The position numbers were made by a program, and so were the translations under genes. From positions 1 through 15,295 of the forward strand of contig JACMOJ010000171.1 in the NCBI GenBank assembly GCA_014378085.1: a DNA stretch of 15,295 nucleotides, read 5' to 3'. Below, one piece after another: positions 6,846 to 13,717 of this stretch (position 1 is its first letter; the number at the start of each line of letters is the position of its first letter). Origin of the DNA: Burkholderiales bacterium. Its GTDB lineage: Bacteria > Pseudomonadota > Gammaproteobacteria > Burkholderiales > Usitatibacteraceae. The notes beneath the pieces are model-generated. The model searched no databases. It was given only the letters and a program-made list of their open reading frames with translations, and was not told the DNA's origin.

Positions 6846-7532
6846 ATGCGTCTACGGCTCAAATTCAATCTCATCCTCGTTGCGATTTTTGTCGCCGGCT
6901 TCGCGACCGTGGGCGCAATCGCACACCGGTATTCGCAGCAGCAAGCCGTGGACGACGCAAAACGTGCCGCGAACCTCGTACTCGATGCCAGTGGTCTAAC
7001 AGGTATCGACGCGCGTATGGCAACCGCCCTTGGTTCGCGCATTATTGAGATGCGAATTCGCGAATTCAGCGAGAACGAAACACAATCGAGCGTCGAAGCG
7101 GACGTGGTGCTCAAGCTGAACGCCGGCAAAGGTGTACGAACACAAATCACCGATGTTTTTAACACGCCAACGGGAAGCCAGAAACTCGTCGTCGCGCGCA
7201 TCGTTCAAATCGCCGACGGGAGCAGCCGCGTTCGTTCCGCTACCATCGATTACAAAGACGTCACAGCAACCGCAAAACTCGCCCTTACGACGTTGATGAG
7301 TTCGCTGGGAGCAGTATTCTTTGCCGTGTTTTTTGTATTGAATGTGATGCTTGACCGCATGATCGTGCGGCCAGTCGCTGAGATGGCCAGGCAGGCAGAT
7401 GCGGTCTCCATTGGCGATTTTTCAATACCGGCGTTTGTGCCAACCTCCAAAGACGAAATTGGCGTACTTGGTATTGCGTTTAATCGTTTAAGGCGCAGCA
7501 CCGAAGAAGCGATCAAGCTGCTGAAGGGATGA
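6846..7532 (+). CDS. Two-TM HAMP-domain membrane receptor without an output domain
   Basis: A 228-residue inner-membrane protein. TM1 spans about residues 8-27. A periplasmic sensor segment (about 28-145) resembles the Tll0287-like/DUF3365 type: helix, then IIEMRIREFSENE, then a short beta-rich part. TM2 spans about 148-169, and a HAMP linker runs about 170-223 (IVRPVAEMARQADAVSIGDF, then DEIGVLGIAFNRLRRS). It stops right after HAMP, with no kinase, cyclase or chemotaxis domain, so a signal would have to pass to a separate protein; the gene just upstream is the obvious candidate partner. The open frame could begin at a TTG at 6840, but the ATG at 6846 matches the hydrophobic start better and lies at the expected transcript start. 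It has no Shine-Dalgarno sequence. It converges on the permease gene, 32 bases away. Confidence 0.85.
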   Translation: MRLRLKFNLILVAIFVAGFATVGAIAHRYSQQQAVDDAKRAANLVLDASGLTGIDARMATALGSRIIEMRIREFSENETQSSVEADVVLKLNAGKGVRTQITDVFNTPTGSQKLVVARIVQIADGSSRVRSATIDYKDVTATAKLALTTLMSSLGAVFFAVFFVLNVMLDRMIVRPVAEMARQADAVSIGDFSIPAFVPTSKDEIGVLGIAFNRLRRSTEEAIKLLKG

Positions 7533-7564
7533 GACGCGATAGCGCATTAGTCTAACGCCACCAT

Positions 7565-8695
7565 CTAGCCGCTGAAGACCGCGCTACTTCGATATCGCGC
7601 TTGTAGACGGCGTAAGCCAACCAAGATCGCGGCACTCGCCGGTAACGCAAGTAGCACGCCAAAGAAGCCAAACACCTGCCCAAAGGCGAGCAGTGCGAAG
7701 ATGACGGCGACAGGATGTAGGCCTATCCGCTGGCCAACAAATTTAGGCGTCACAAAAAAGCTTTCTACAATTTGTCCCGCGCCGAATACGCCCCATACCA
7801 AGGCGACGCCTAGCAGCGCGTCGAACTGAATCACCGCAGCGACCGTGCCAAGCACCATGCCCATACCGACACCGAGATAGGGCACAAATACCAGCAGCCC
7901 GGTGATCAGCCCCACCGGCAGCGCAAACTTTAGGCCGACCGCCCACAGGCCAATGACATAAAACGCCGCCATGATGAGCATCACGAGCAGTTGGCCTCGC
8001 AAAAATTCCGACAGCACCGCGTCGATTTCTGCGGCGATGCCGGTGACCGTTGCATGAATACGACGAGGCACCATGTCATTCACGTTTCCCACCAGCAACG
8101 GCCAGTCGCGCAACACGTAGAAAAAAACGATTGGGATAAGGGCAAGGGTTACCAGAATACCTACCACGGCTAAGCCGCCGGTTCCGACGGAGACAAATAC
8201 GCGCTTGGCTATACCGCCACTGTCGGAAAGGTTGTCCTGCATGAACTGCCGGAAACTCGCGGGATCGGGCGCAATTTCAATTCCTAAGCGAGAATTGAGC
8301 CACGGGACAACCGTGGACTTGAGGTGTTCGAGAAAGTTTGGGATCAGGGCCGTGAGCTGCGAAATTTCTTTGTAGAACAGCGGCAGCACAATCACGAGTA
8401 ACGTCGCGACAATGATGACCAACAAAAGCACGGCGAGAACCGTACCCGCCGTACGCGACACGTTGCGGGCCGCTAGCCAATTGACTAATGGGTTGAAGAT
8501 ATAGGCCAAGATGATCGCAGCCAGAAAAGGTGCCAGGATCGACGATAACACCCAAAGCAACGCGCCAAACATCAGCAACGCCGTTAAAAGAAGGCCCGAG
8601 TGCCAGTCAATCCAGCGCGGCAGGCGCGGCACCGATTTTTCGCGAAGTCGTGAAATGAAGGCCGGCCGTGTTCGTTGCAAAGGAGGGTTGCGCAT
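7565..8695 (-). CDS. AI-2E/PerM family permease
   Basis: A multi-pass inner-membrane protein of the AI-2E transporter (UPF0118/PerM) family, 376 residues from the ATG at 8695. Features are an N-terminal TM pair (about 35-85, including FLAAIILAYIFNPLVNWL), a TM around residues 95-120, a soluble helical stretch, then the C-terminal membrane bundle with GLLVFVPYLGVGMGMVLG and FVTPKFVGQRIGLHPVAV, both strongly conserved in the family. Members have been linked to autoinducer-2 export or Na+/H+ exchange; the substrate here is unknown. The frame extends to a TTG at 8743, but those 16 residues look unlike a protein start. The gene is divergent from purM, an arrangement I recall as usual in betaproteobacteria. 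Confidence 0.9.
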   Translation of the reverse strand: MRNPPLQRTRPAFISRLREKSVPRLPRWIDWHSGLLLTALLMFGALLWVLSSILAPFLAAIILAYIFNPLVNWLAARNVSRTAGTVLAVLLLVIIVATLLVIVLPLFYKEISQLTALIPNFLEHLKSTVVPWLNSRLGIEIAPDPASFRQFMQDNLSDSGGIAKRVFVSVGTGGLAVVGILVTLALIPIVFFYVLRDWPLLVGNVNDMVPRRIHATVTGIAAEIDAVLSEFLRGQLLVMLIMAAFYVIGLWAVGLKFALPVGLITGLLVFVPYLGVGMGMVLGTVAAVIQFDALLGVALVWGVFGAGQIVESFFVTPKFVGQRIGLHPVAVIFALLAFGQVFGFFGVLLALPASAAILVGLRRLQARYRSSAVFSG

Positions 8696-8707
8696 ATCCG
8701 GTAAAAT

Positions 8708-8735
8708 TTGACAAGTAAGGTTTCCGCATTGTAGT
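8708..8735 (+). promoter_or_regulatory. Candidate purM promoter
   Basis: A perfect -35 box TTGACA (8708-8713) is followed after 16 bases by TGTAGT (8730-8735), four of six for the -10. A nested dyad overlaps the expected start: GTTGAC at 8734-8739 with GTCAAC at 8755-8760, and inside it ACTCA/TGAGT. It could be an operator or a leader hairpin. The purM leader would be about 130 bases and would include the C-rich tract at 8810-8836. Confidence 0.35.
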
Positions 8736-8809
8736 TGACTCAATCCATGAGTTCGTCAACTTTTGCGCACATTACCCACCATTCACCCTAACCGATCTGA
8801 GTTTCGCCT

Positions 8810-8836
8810 CCCGCCGCCCCCTGCCCCCTGCCCCCG
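8810..8836. repeat. C-rich heptamer repeat; G-quadruplex motif on minus strand
   Basis: Three heptamers GCCCCCT/GCCCCCT/GCCCCCG (8816-8836) follow a CCC at 8810-8812. On the minus strand this gives four G-runs (5, 5, 5 and 3 bases) with loops of 2, 2 and 4 bases, which meets the usual G3+N1-7 quadruplex pattern. It lies 35 bases upstream of the purM ATG in the permease-purM divergent region. Confidence 0.7.
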
Positions 8837-8870
8837 CCGTGCGGCCAACCTATTAAGCCCCTCCTTTGAA

Positions 8871-9911
8871 ATGTCACCAAACTTACTTTCCCCTCTAACC
8901 TACAAAGACGCCGGCGTTGATATCGACGCGGGGGACCAATTAATCGAGAACATCAAGCCATTTGCCAAACGGACTATGCGTACGGAAGTGCTCGGCGGAA
9001 TCGGCGGATTTGGGGCACTTGTGGAGGTATCCAAACACTACAAGAATCCTGTAATGGTGTCAGGCACCGACGGTGTTGGCACTAAACTCAAACTCGCGTT
9101 CCACTTAAACAAGCACGATACGGTTGGCGAAGACCTGGTTGCGATGAGCGTGAACGACATTTTGGTGCAGGGTGCCGAACCCATTTTCTTCCTCGATTAC
9201 TTCGCCTGCGGCAAATTGGACGTTGCGGTTGCCACCGACGTCATACGCGGCATTGCGCATGGCTGCGAACTTGCTGGTTGTGCGCTTATCGGCGGTGAGA
9301 CCGCAGAAATGCCCTCGATGTATCCTGCCGGGGAGTACGACCTGGCAGGTTTTGCGGTCGGACTGGTAGAAAAGGAATCCATCATTTCCGGGCGCACCAT
9401 TTGCCCGGGTGATGTTGTGCTCGGTTTGCAGTCCTCCGGCGCGCATTCCAATGGTTATTCGCTGATCCGAAAGATCATTGAACGATCGGGCGTCGATCTG
9501 CACCACCCCGACAATCGTCAACTTGCGCTTGACCTTATTGCGCCAACCCGTATTTACGTCAAACCACTGCTCGCGCTCGTTAGATCCGGCGTGGTGAAAG
9601 GTATGGCGCATATCACCGGCGGCGGATTGACCGAGAACATCCCGCGCGTGCTACCCGACGGCGTAACGGCAGAGCTTGCCCGCGGCTCATGGGAAGCGCC
9701 AGCGGTGTTTGCCTGGCTCAAAAAAATGGGCAACGTTGACGACGCGGAGATGGCTCGCACCTTCAACTGCGGCATCGGTATGGTGGTGATTGTCGCAAGC
9801 GCCGACGCAGACCGCGCCAAATCGCAGCTTGAATCCGCTGGCGAACGCGTTTTTAGGGTGGGCGAAATTCGGGCACGCCAAGATGGTGAGGCGCAGACCA
9901 TCGTTCGATAG
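8871..9911 (+). CDS. purM: Phosphoribosylformylglycinamidine cyclo-ligase (AIR synthetase)
   Basis: PurM converts FGAM to aminoimidazole ribotide with ATP, the fifth step of purine synthesis. From the ATG at 8871 it has 346 residues, matching the E. coli length of 345. Diagnostic segments appear in order: [12 protein letters not shown] at the N-terminus, [55 protein letters not shown] with [38 protein letters not shown] and FNCGIGMV. The frame remains open to an ATG at 8763, but that 36-residue extension is Pro/Arg-rich, includes the translated C-rich repeat and is not a family feature. No clear Shine-Dalgarno sequence precedes 8871. purN follows 93 bases downstream. Confidence 0.97.
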   Translation: MSPNLLSPLTYKDAGVDIDAGDQLIENIKPFAKRTMRTEVLGGIGGFGALVEVSKHYKNPVMVSGTDGVGTKLKLAFHLNKHDTVGEDLVAMSVNDILVQGAEPIFFLDYFACGKLDVAVATDVIRGIAHGCELAGCALIGGETAEMPSMYPAGEYDLAGFAVGLVEKESIISGRTICPGDVVLGLQSSGAHSNGYSLIRKIIERSGVDLHHPDNRQLALDLIAPTRIYVKPLLALVRSGVVKGMAHITGGGLTENIPRVLPDGVTAELARGSWEAPAVFAWLKKMGNVDDAEMARTFNCGIGMVVIVASADADRAKSQLESAGERVFRVGEIRARQDGEAQTIVR

Positions 9912-10004
9912 CATCACCAAATCGGTAAACCCTAGCATCTACGGGCTTTTTCGGGCATAAATTGCTGAAGATTGCCGTCTAGCGGGCACTTTGAGAAATT
10001 TATC

Positions 10005-10670
10005 ATGCTTTCAGTTGTTATCCTGATTTCCGGGCGCGGGTCCAATATGGAGTCGATCCTTGCCGCCGGGTTGCCGTTGAAGGTCAAAGCGGTGATTTCC
10101 AATAACGCCAGCGCTGCTGGCCTCCAAACTGCGCGTGCCGCTGGCATCCAGACTCGCGTTGTTGATCACCGGGCCTACCCATCGCGCGAGCTGTTTGATG
10201 AAGCGCTTCAACACACAATTCTTGAGCTAGGCGTCGATCTGGTGGTGTTGGCCGGCTTCATGCGAGTACTAACCGGAAAATTCATCGATGCCATGCAAGG
10301 CAGAGTGATCAATATCCATCCGTCGTTATTGCCATCATTCCCCGGCTTGAATACACATCAGCAGGCGCTTGAAGCTGGCGTAAAGATCCACGGTGCGACC
10401 GTGCATTTTGTGACCGTGCAACTCGACCATGGGCCGATCATCGCCCAAGCCGCGGTCCCCGTGCTCACAGACGATACCGCCGCCGTTCTCGCCGCGCGAG
10501 TGTTAAAGCAGGAACACGTTTTGTACCCGGAAGTGCTGCGTCGTATTGCCAGCGGCGAATTGCGCTTGCCCGGACAGGCGTCAGGCGTCCTCCAAGCGAC
10601 AGTTTCGCGCGTTACGGAAGACCCAACTTTGACCAGCGGAAGCGCCAGCCTGCGTGGCCCTTGGAACTGA
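10005..10670 (+). CDS. purN: Phosphoribosylglycinamide formyltransferase (GAR transformylase)
   Basis: PurN transfers a formyl group from 10-formyltetrahydrofolate to GAR, the third step of purine synthesis. It has 221 residues from the ATG at 10005, against 212 in E. coli. Key elements are ISGRGSNMESIL (8-19) for phosphate binding, INIHPSLLPSFPG with catalytic Asn103 and His105, and VTVQLDHGP with Asp141. All three are offset by -3 from E. coli Asn106, His108 and Asp144. An in-frame TTG at 9972 would add 11 residues with no family support. Its stop codon directly abuts the next ATG (TGAATG), so translation of the DUF3108 gene is probably coupled to it. The last 25 or so residues, after SGELRLPG, are a variable tail. 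Confidence 0.96.
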   Translation: MLSVVILISGRGSNMESILAAGLPLKVKAVISNNASAAGLQTARAAGIQTRVVDHRAYPSRELFDEALQHTILELGVDLVVLAGFMRVLTGKFIDAMQGRVINIHPSLLPSFPGLNTHQQALEAGVKIHGATVHFVTVQLDHGPIIAQAAVPVLTDDTAAVLAARVLKQEHVLYPEVLRRIASGELRLPGQASGVLQATVSRVTEDPTLTSGSASLRGPWN

Positions 10671-11468
10671 ATGACGCAACCCACTTTTCACCGTCCGCAT
10701 AAACGTAGACCGCCGAATGTTGTCGGGCTCTACGGTCTAGCACTGCCGTCGCTTTTTGTCGCAGCACTTTTTTCGACCAGCACGTCATTCGCGGCGAAAG
10801 CGGGATTGACGCTACCGAACGCGGTGCATGCAACCTACAAGGTCTACCGAAGCGGCATTTTGTTGGGCAACGTCGAAGAACGATTCGACCGCGATGGCGA
10901 TCGCTACAAAATTACCTCTACAACCCGCACCGAAGGCCCCATCAGCCTGTTAATCCGCGAGCAATTGTCGGCCACCTCGGAAGGGCGAATTTCATCTGCC
11001 GGACTGGTGCCTGATGTCTTTACTAGCACCCGAAAATCTGACAGCACGAAATCATTCACGTCCCGTTTCAATTGGGGGAAGAATGAACTCGTACGTGAAC
11101 ATGAGAACCCCGATGTCGAAGGCGGCATCGAAAAGGAAGTCTTTACGCTGCCATCGGGCACCCAAGATCGTCTTTCGGCAATGTATCAATTCATGGTCAC
11201 GACACCGAGCACAACATCGGTTTCGGCATTGATGACCCAAGGCAAGCAAACCGAGCGCTACCAATACCGTAAGCAAGGTGAGCCGACCCTCTCGACTCGC
11301 GCTGGGCAGTTTGCGACCGTTCATTACGTACGCGAAGCGGTACCCGGCGAATCCACCGCTGAAGTTTGGCTGGCGAAGGAGCACAATTACATTCCGGTGC
11401 GGGTAGTTTTCAGAGACGCAAAGGGAACGTCACTTGAGCAAAATTTGGTCGAGCTGAGTGTTCGGTAA
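10671..11468 (+). CDS. Exported DUF3108-domain protein (first of two)
   Basis: A 265-residue protein of unknown function. A basic N-terminus is followed by a hydrophobic stretch (about 17-36) and a likely cleavage site SFAA/KAG near residue 42, so it is predicted to be periplasmic or envelope-associated. The mature part is a DUF3108-type beta-rich domain: ATYKVYRSGILLGNVEERF (54-72), TRAGQFATVHYVREA, and AEVWLAKEHNYIPVRVVF near the end. The ATG immediately follows the purN stop codon. It is a paralogue of the next gene, sharing the EVWLA...Y.P pattern and the T.RIG/T.RAG strand. DUF3108 genes after purN are, as I recall, common in betaproteobacteria. No catalytic residues are evident; it may be a lipid-binding or structural beta-barrel-like protein, but this is open. 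Confidence 0.85.
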   Translation: MTQPTFHRPHKRRPPNVVGLYGLALPSLFVAALFSTSTSFAAKAGLTLPNAVHATYKVYRSGILLGNVEERFDRDGDRYKITSTTRTEGPISLLIREQLSATSEGRISSAGLVPDVFTSTRKSDSTKSFTSRFNWGKNELVREHENPDVEGGIEKEVFTLPSGTQDRLSAMYQFMVTTPSTTSVSALMTQGKQTERYQYRKQGEPTLSTRAGQFATVHYVREAVPGESTAEVWLAKEHNYIPVRVVFRDAKGTSLEQNLVELSVR

Positions 11469-11503
11469 GCGTTAAGGCACATCTTGGTGAGCGGTGAAGC
11501 TTC

Positions 11504-12706
11504 ATGAACATAGTGCTCAATTGCGTCGTGAAGCGAGCACGTTGGTCCGACGCACGCTCTGCGCTCGCCGTGGCGCTTGCGGCCTCGATACTTTTGCACG
11601 TCATCGTCTATTGGGTAACACCGCGCTTTGCCATCACCTTCACCCCGGCCAAGCCGGTGCAATATGATGCTTCGCTGGTGCCAATCAAATCGTTGCCTGC
11701 GAACCTGCCGGGCACCGAGGCACGTGTCGCAACTGCAAAACGCGAGAGCGCGCCGCCCGCAGCACCCGTGAAGCCGCGTAGAACCACACCGAAATCAGAC
11801 GCAGACTTTGCCGCACCCGAAAATGCCATGGCGGTTGCTGCCACAAGTGCTGAACCTACCGGTCCCGTCGGGGCGTACGCTGGAACCCCCAATCCTGCGA
11901 GCCCAAACGAAAAAGCAACGGAAAAGACACCAGCGGTAAAGGTTAGCGAATCGGTCGTAATCAACACTGCCGCTGGCAGCCAGACGCCAGTTGCCGCAGA
12001 TTCCCCTACACCCCCAACGATTGCGCAGCTACTAGCAAGGCGAGCCCCTGCGTTCGCCGAACGCATTGCGATCGAATACAAACTGATGACAGCCATCACC
12101 GACGGGGTGGCGAACTTTCATTGGACGCGACGCGGGGCGGACTACGAGATCGAGTCGAGTATTCAGGCGACCGGGTTCTTGGTCAGCGCGTTTGCCGGCG
12201 TGATTCATCAGCAAAGTCGCGGAATCATTACGGATGACGGTTTGCGGCCGAGGCAATTCTCTATTCGCCGCGGTGAAGGCGAGGCAGAAACCGCGGAATT
12301 TCAACACGGTACTAATTCGTTAGCGATGAAGCGCAACGGCGAAACACGCTCAGTGCCACTTAATCGTGGGATGCAGGACATGCAGAGCTTCTTGTTTCAA
12401 CTCGCCTACGATGCGCCGCAGCTAACGGAGGGCAACGACAAACTTGACGTTTTGGTTACCAATGCGCGGAAGGTCTACCGCTACCAGTTCCGCAGGCTGG
12501 GCACCGAAACGTTGGACACCCGAATCGGGGCAATTGAGACAATTCGGCTCTTGTCCGAAGCGGCTAATCCGGAAGATCAGTACGAAGTTTGGCTGGCACC
12601 GGGCTATTTTTACCTGCCGATAAAGCTGAAATACTATTTGGGACGATTTCAGGTCGAACAGCTCGTCACACGAATCGGTGTTTCTGGCGAAGTGACGGCT
12701 CGCTAG
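11504..12706 (+). CDS. Membrane-anchored DUF3108-domain protein (second of two)
   Basis: A 400-residue protein of unknown function. It has a short cytoplasmic start, one TM segment (about 20-38, ALAVALAASILLHVIVYWV), a long Pro/Ala/Thr/Lys-rich linker (about 48-185), and a C-terminal DUF3108 domain (about 190-400: AIEYKLMTAITDGVANFHW, then TRIGAIETIRLLSEA, then YEVWLAPGYFYLPIKLKYY). The plan of a single anchor, a disordered proline-rich spacer and a periplasmic domain recalls TonB-like envelope-spanning proteins, but nothing else supports that role. The ATG has an upstream GGTGA and lies 35 bases after the first DUF3108 gene, so the two are probably cotranscribed with purN. The paralogy with the preceding gene suggests an old tandem duplication. 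Confidence 0.85.
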   Translation: MNIVLNCVVKRARWSDARSALAVALAASILLHVIVYWVTPRFAITFTPAKPVQYDASLVPIKSLPANLPGTEARVATAKRESAPPAAPVKPRRTTPKSDADFAAPENAMAVAATSAEPTGPVGAYAGTPNPASPNEKATEKTPAVKVSESVVINTAAGSQTPVAADSPTPPTIAQLLARRAPAFAERIAIEYKLMTAITDGVANFHWTRRGADYEIESSIQATGFLVSAFAGVIHQQSRGIITDDGLRPRQFSIRRGEGEAETAEFQHGTNSLAMKRNGETRSVPLNRGMQDMQSFLFQLAYDAPQLTEGNDKLDVLVTNARKVYRYQFRRLGTETLDTRIGAIETIRLLSEAANPEDQYEVWLAPGYFYLPIKLKYYLGRFQVEQLVTRIGVSGEVTAR

Positions 12707-12726
12707 CCGCCAAGACTTGGCAAACG

Positions 12727-12768
12727 GTGGGACCGTATTTTCCAGTCGTAGGATGCGTCTGAGACTGT
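12727..12768 (+). repeat. Left terminal inverted repeat of the IS remnant
   Basis: CGTATTTTCCA (12734-12744), then ATGCGTCTGAG (12753-12763) and AC.GT match, in the opposite orientation, the right end CGTGTTTCCA and ATGCGCCTGAG. There are a few substitutions and small gaps between blocks. The outer limit is uncertain. Confidence 0.55.
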
Positions 12769-12774
12769 TTTGTT

Positions 12775-13528
12775 TCAGGCGGCGATTTTGGGTCTACGGT
12801 TGAAGGACTGGAGGAGACGTTTCTTTGCCTCTTGGACTTGTTTTGCGGCGTCATTATCACTCAGCGCTATTGCGAGCTGCGTCCTGATTGACCGTATCGA
12901 TGCGGATATAACCCGGTATTGCGTCTGGATGCCGGTGCCTTGCGCACGCCGATCTTGACCGGTGAGGCGCGTGTTTTAGGCCGAGTGTACGCGGCTTCTG
13001 ATAGCGATCGCTGGCGCATAAGTTGTACAGGTGTGGGACTACATGCCGGACAAATGGATGAACTGACCCTTGCCGAAGATCTGCCAGGCACGCATCAGAA
13101 TGACCTTCGTCGCTGGGCCTGGCCTGACACGGTGTCGTGGGCACGATCGATTTTGATCAGGTAGCCTAGTGCGGCCGCGCCATAGCGTGTGGCAAAGGGG
13201 GCGGCGGGCGGGCCGCGTCAACCCTCTAGCCGATGGGAATGCCGATGCTGCGCAATTAAGCGGTTGAGCTGCGCTCGGGAGTAGTTGGTGATGCGCGCAA
13301 TGAAGCGGTGCAGTAGGCCACGCTGGCGAAGGTTGCACCCCTGGTAGGCAATTTGCTAAACACGCGTGCGATCCAGGCGTCGCGTTCTGATTCCGGGGAC
13401 GGGCTGAATCCGACCGCTGCGGTACCCAGCATAAAGGCTTCGACTTGTTCAATAGTGCGCAGACGCGCGGTGTCGAGTCCCACGATCATCTCCTGAGGAT
13501 GACCTATTGACTGACGGCTCAGGCGCAT
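12775..13528 (-). pseudogene. Broken integrase-type (DDE) transposase
   Basis: The minus strand encodes consecutive pieces of one protein in shifting frames. First comes MRLSRQSIGHPQEM with RLRTIEQVEAFMLGTAAVGF and DAWIARVFSKL (13528 to about 13350). Then come RGLLHRFIARITNYSRAQ with LNRLIAQ (to about 13235), an in-frame TGA at 13218-13220, and FATRYGAAALGYLIKIDRAH with DTVSG (to about 13120). Next are PATKVILMRAWQIFGKGQF (to about 13045) and VPHLYNLCASDRYQKPRT (about 13040-12985). Last are VKIGVRKAPASRRNTG and GYIRIDTVNQ (to about 12888), and a C-terminal piece ALSDNDAAKQVQEAKKRLL with QSFNRRPKIAA and stop. The order SRAQ, then AHxTLSGPAT, HLYNLRxSxxYR and GYLRIDTVHQGD, matches an integrase-catalytic-domain transposase family I know from proteobacteria. 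At least five frame breaks, one stop, and loss of the catalytic core show that it is dead. Confidence 0.75.
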
Positions 13529-13555
13529 TTCTCATTGGAAACACGCTACCCCTTT
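13513..13555 (-). repeat. Right terminal inverted repeat of the IS remnant
   Basis: On the minus strand CGTGTTTCCA (13545-13536) and ATGCGCCTGAG (13528-13518) match the left end. The ATG of the transposase remnant lies inside this repeat. Outside it GGGG.A aligns with GGG.A at the left end, but the exact tip is not certain. Confidence 0.55.
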
Positions 13556-13587
13556 CAAACGCATATGCCGTTGGAAGAGTCTGGGGC

Positions 13588-13616
13588 TTGGAATAACGGC
13601 CTTGGTCTGCGATAAT
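13588..13616 (+). promoter_or_regulatory. Promoter for the RsmB/NOP methyltransferase gene
   Basis: TTGGAA (13588-13593), a 17-base spacer, and TGCGATAAT (extended -10, hexamer at 13611-13616) form a strong sigma70-type promoter. It lies just outside the right end of the IS remnant, so the gene kept its own promoter after the insertion. The predicted start near 13623 gives a leader of about 95 bases. The spacer and -10 closely resemble those of the kynU promoter. Confidence 0.6.
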
Positions 13617-13717
13617 GGCGGATTGTAGTCGCGGGTGTAGTAAATCACGTTGTCCGGCATTGGCTTTCGCCCCGGGCGCATCAAAAAATCAACATCGCCC
13701 CCGAAAAATCGCCACCC

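Larger units (their letters stand above)
12727..13555 (-). mobile_element. Decayed, internally deleted insertion sequence
   Basis: About 830 bases between the second DUF3108 gene and the methyltransferase gene hold no intact gene. They have diverged inverted repeats at both ends (about 12727-12768 and 13513-13555) and, between them on the minus strand, pieces of an integrase-type transposase in all three frames. The remnant transposase starts inside the right repeat and its stop (12775) lies just inside the left one, as in a compact IS. The N-terminal half of the transposase is present and most of the DDE catalytic half is missing, so the original element was probably several hundred bases longer. 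A possible 6-bp target duplication, CAAACG, flanks it at 12721-12726 and 13556-13561. Confidence 0.7.

Noticed and set aside
8763..8870. Extended purM N-terminus from the ATG at 8763
   Set aside because: The 36 added residues are Pro/Arg-rich and come from the C-rich repeat. PurM proteins begin near [12 protein letters not shown].
9105..9611. 168-codon open frame antisense to purM
   Set aside because: It lies wholly within purM, whose motifs are certain. The translation has no recognisable domain, and long antisense frames are expected in GC-rich genes.
11608..12099. 163-codon open frame antisense to the linker of the second DUF3108 gene
   Set aside because: The Ala/Gly/Val-rich product mirrors the Pro/Ala-rich linker; there is no start signal or domain.
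12709..12721. GCCAAG/CTTGGC palindrome just after the second DUF3108 gene as a terminator
   Set aside because: The effective stem is 5 bp with a 3-base loop and no following T-run.
12919..13164. Short plus-strand open frames in the 1-kb gap
   Set aside because: They are complementary to the transposase remnant, with no start signal and no family resemblance.
13039..13452. 137-codon minus-strand open frame in the 1-kb gap, taken as an independent gene
   Set aside because: Only its last third carries recognisable sequence (PATKVILMRAWQIFGKGQF), and that is one frame of the broken transposase. The rest is out of frame with the motifs.
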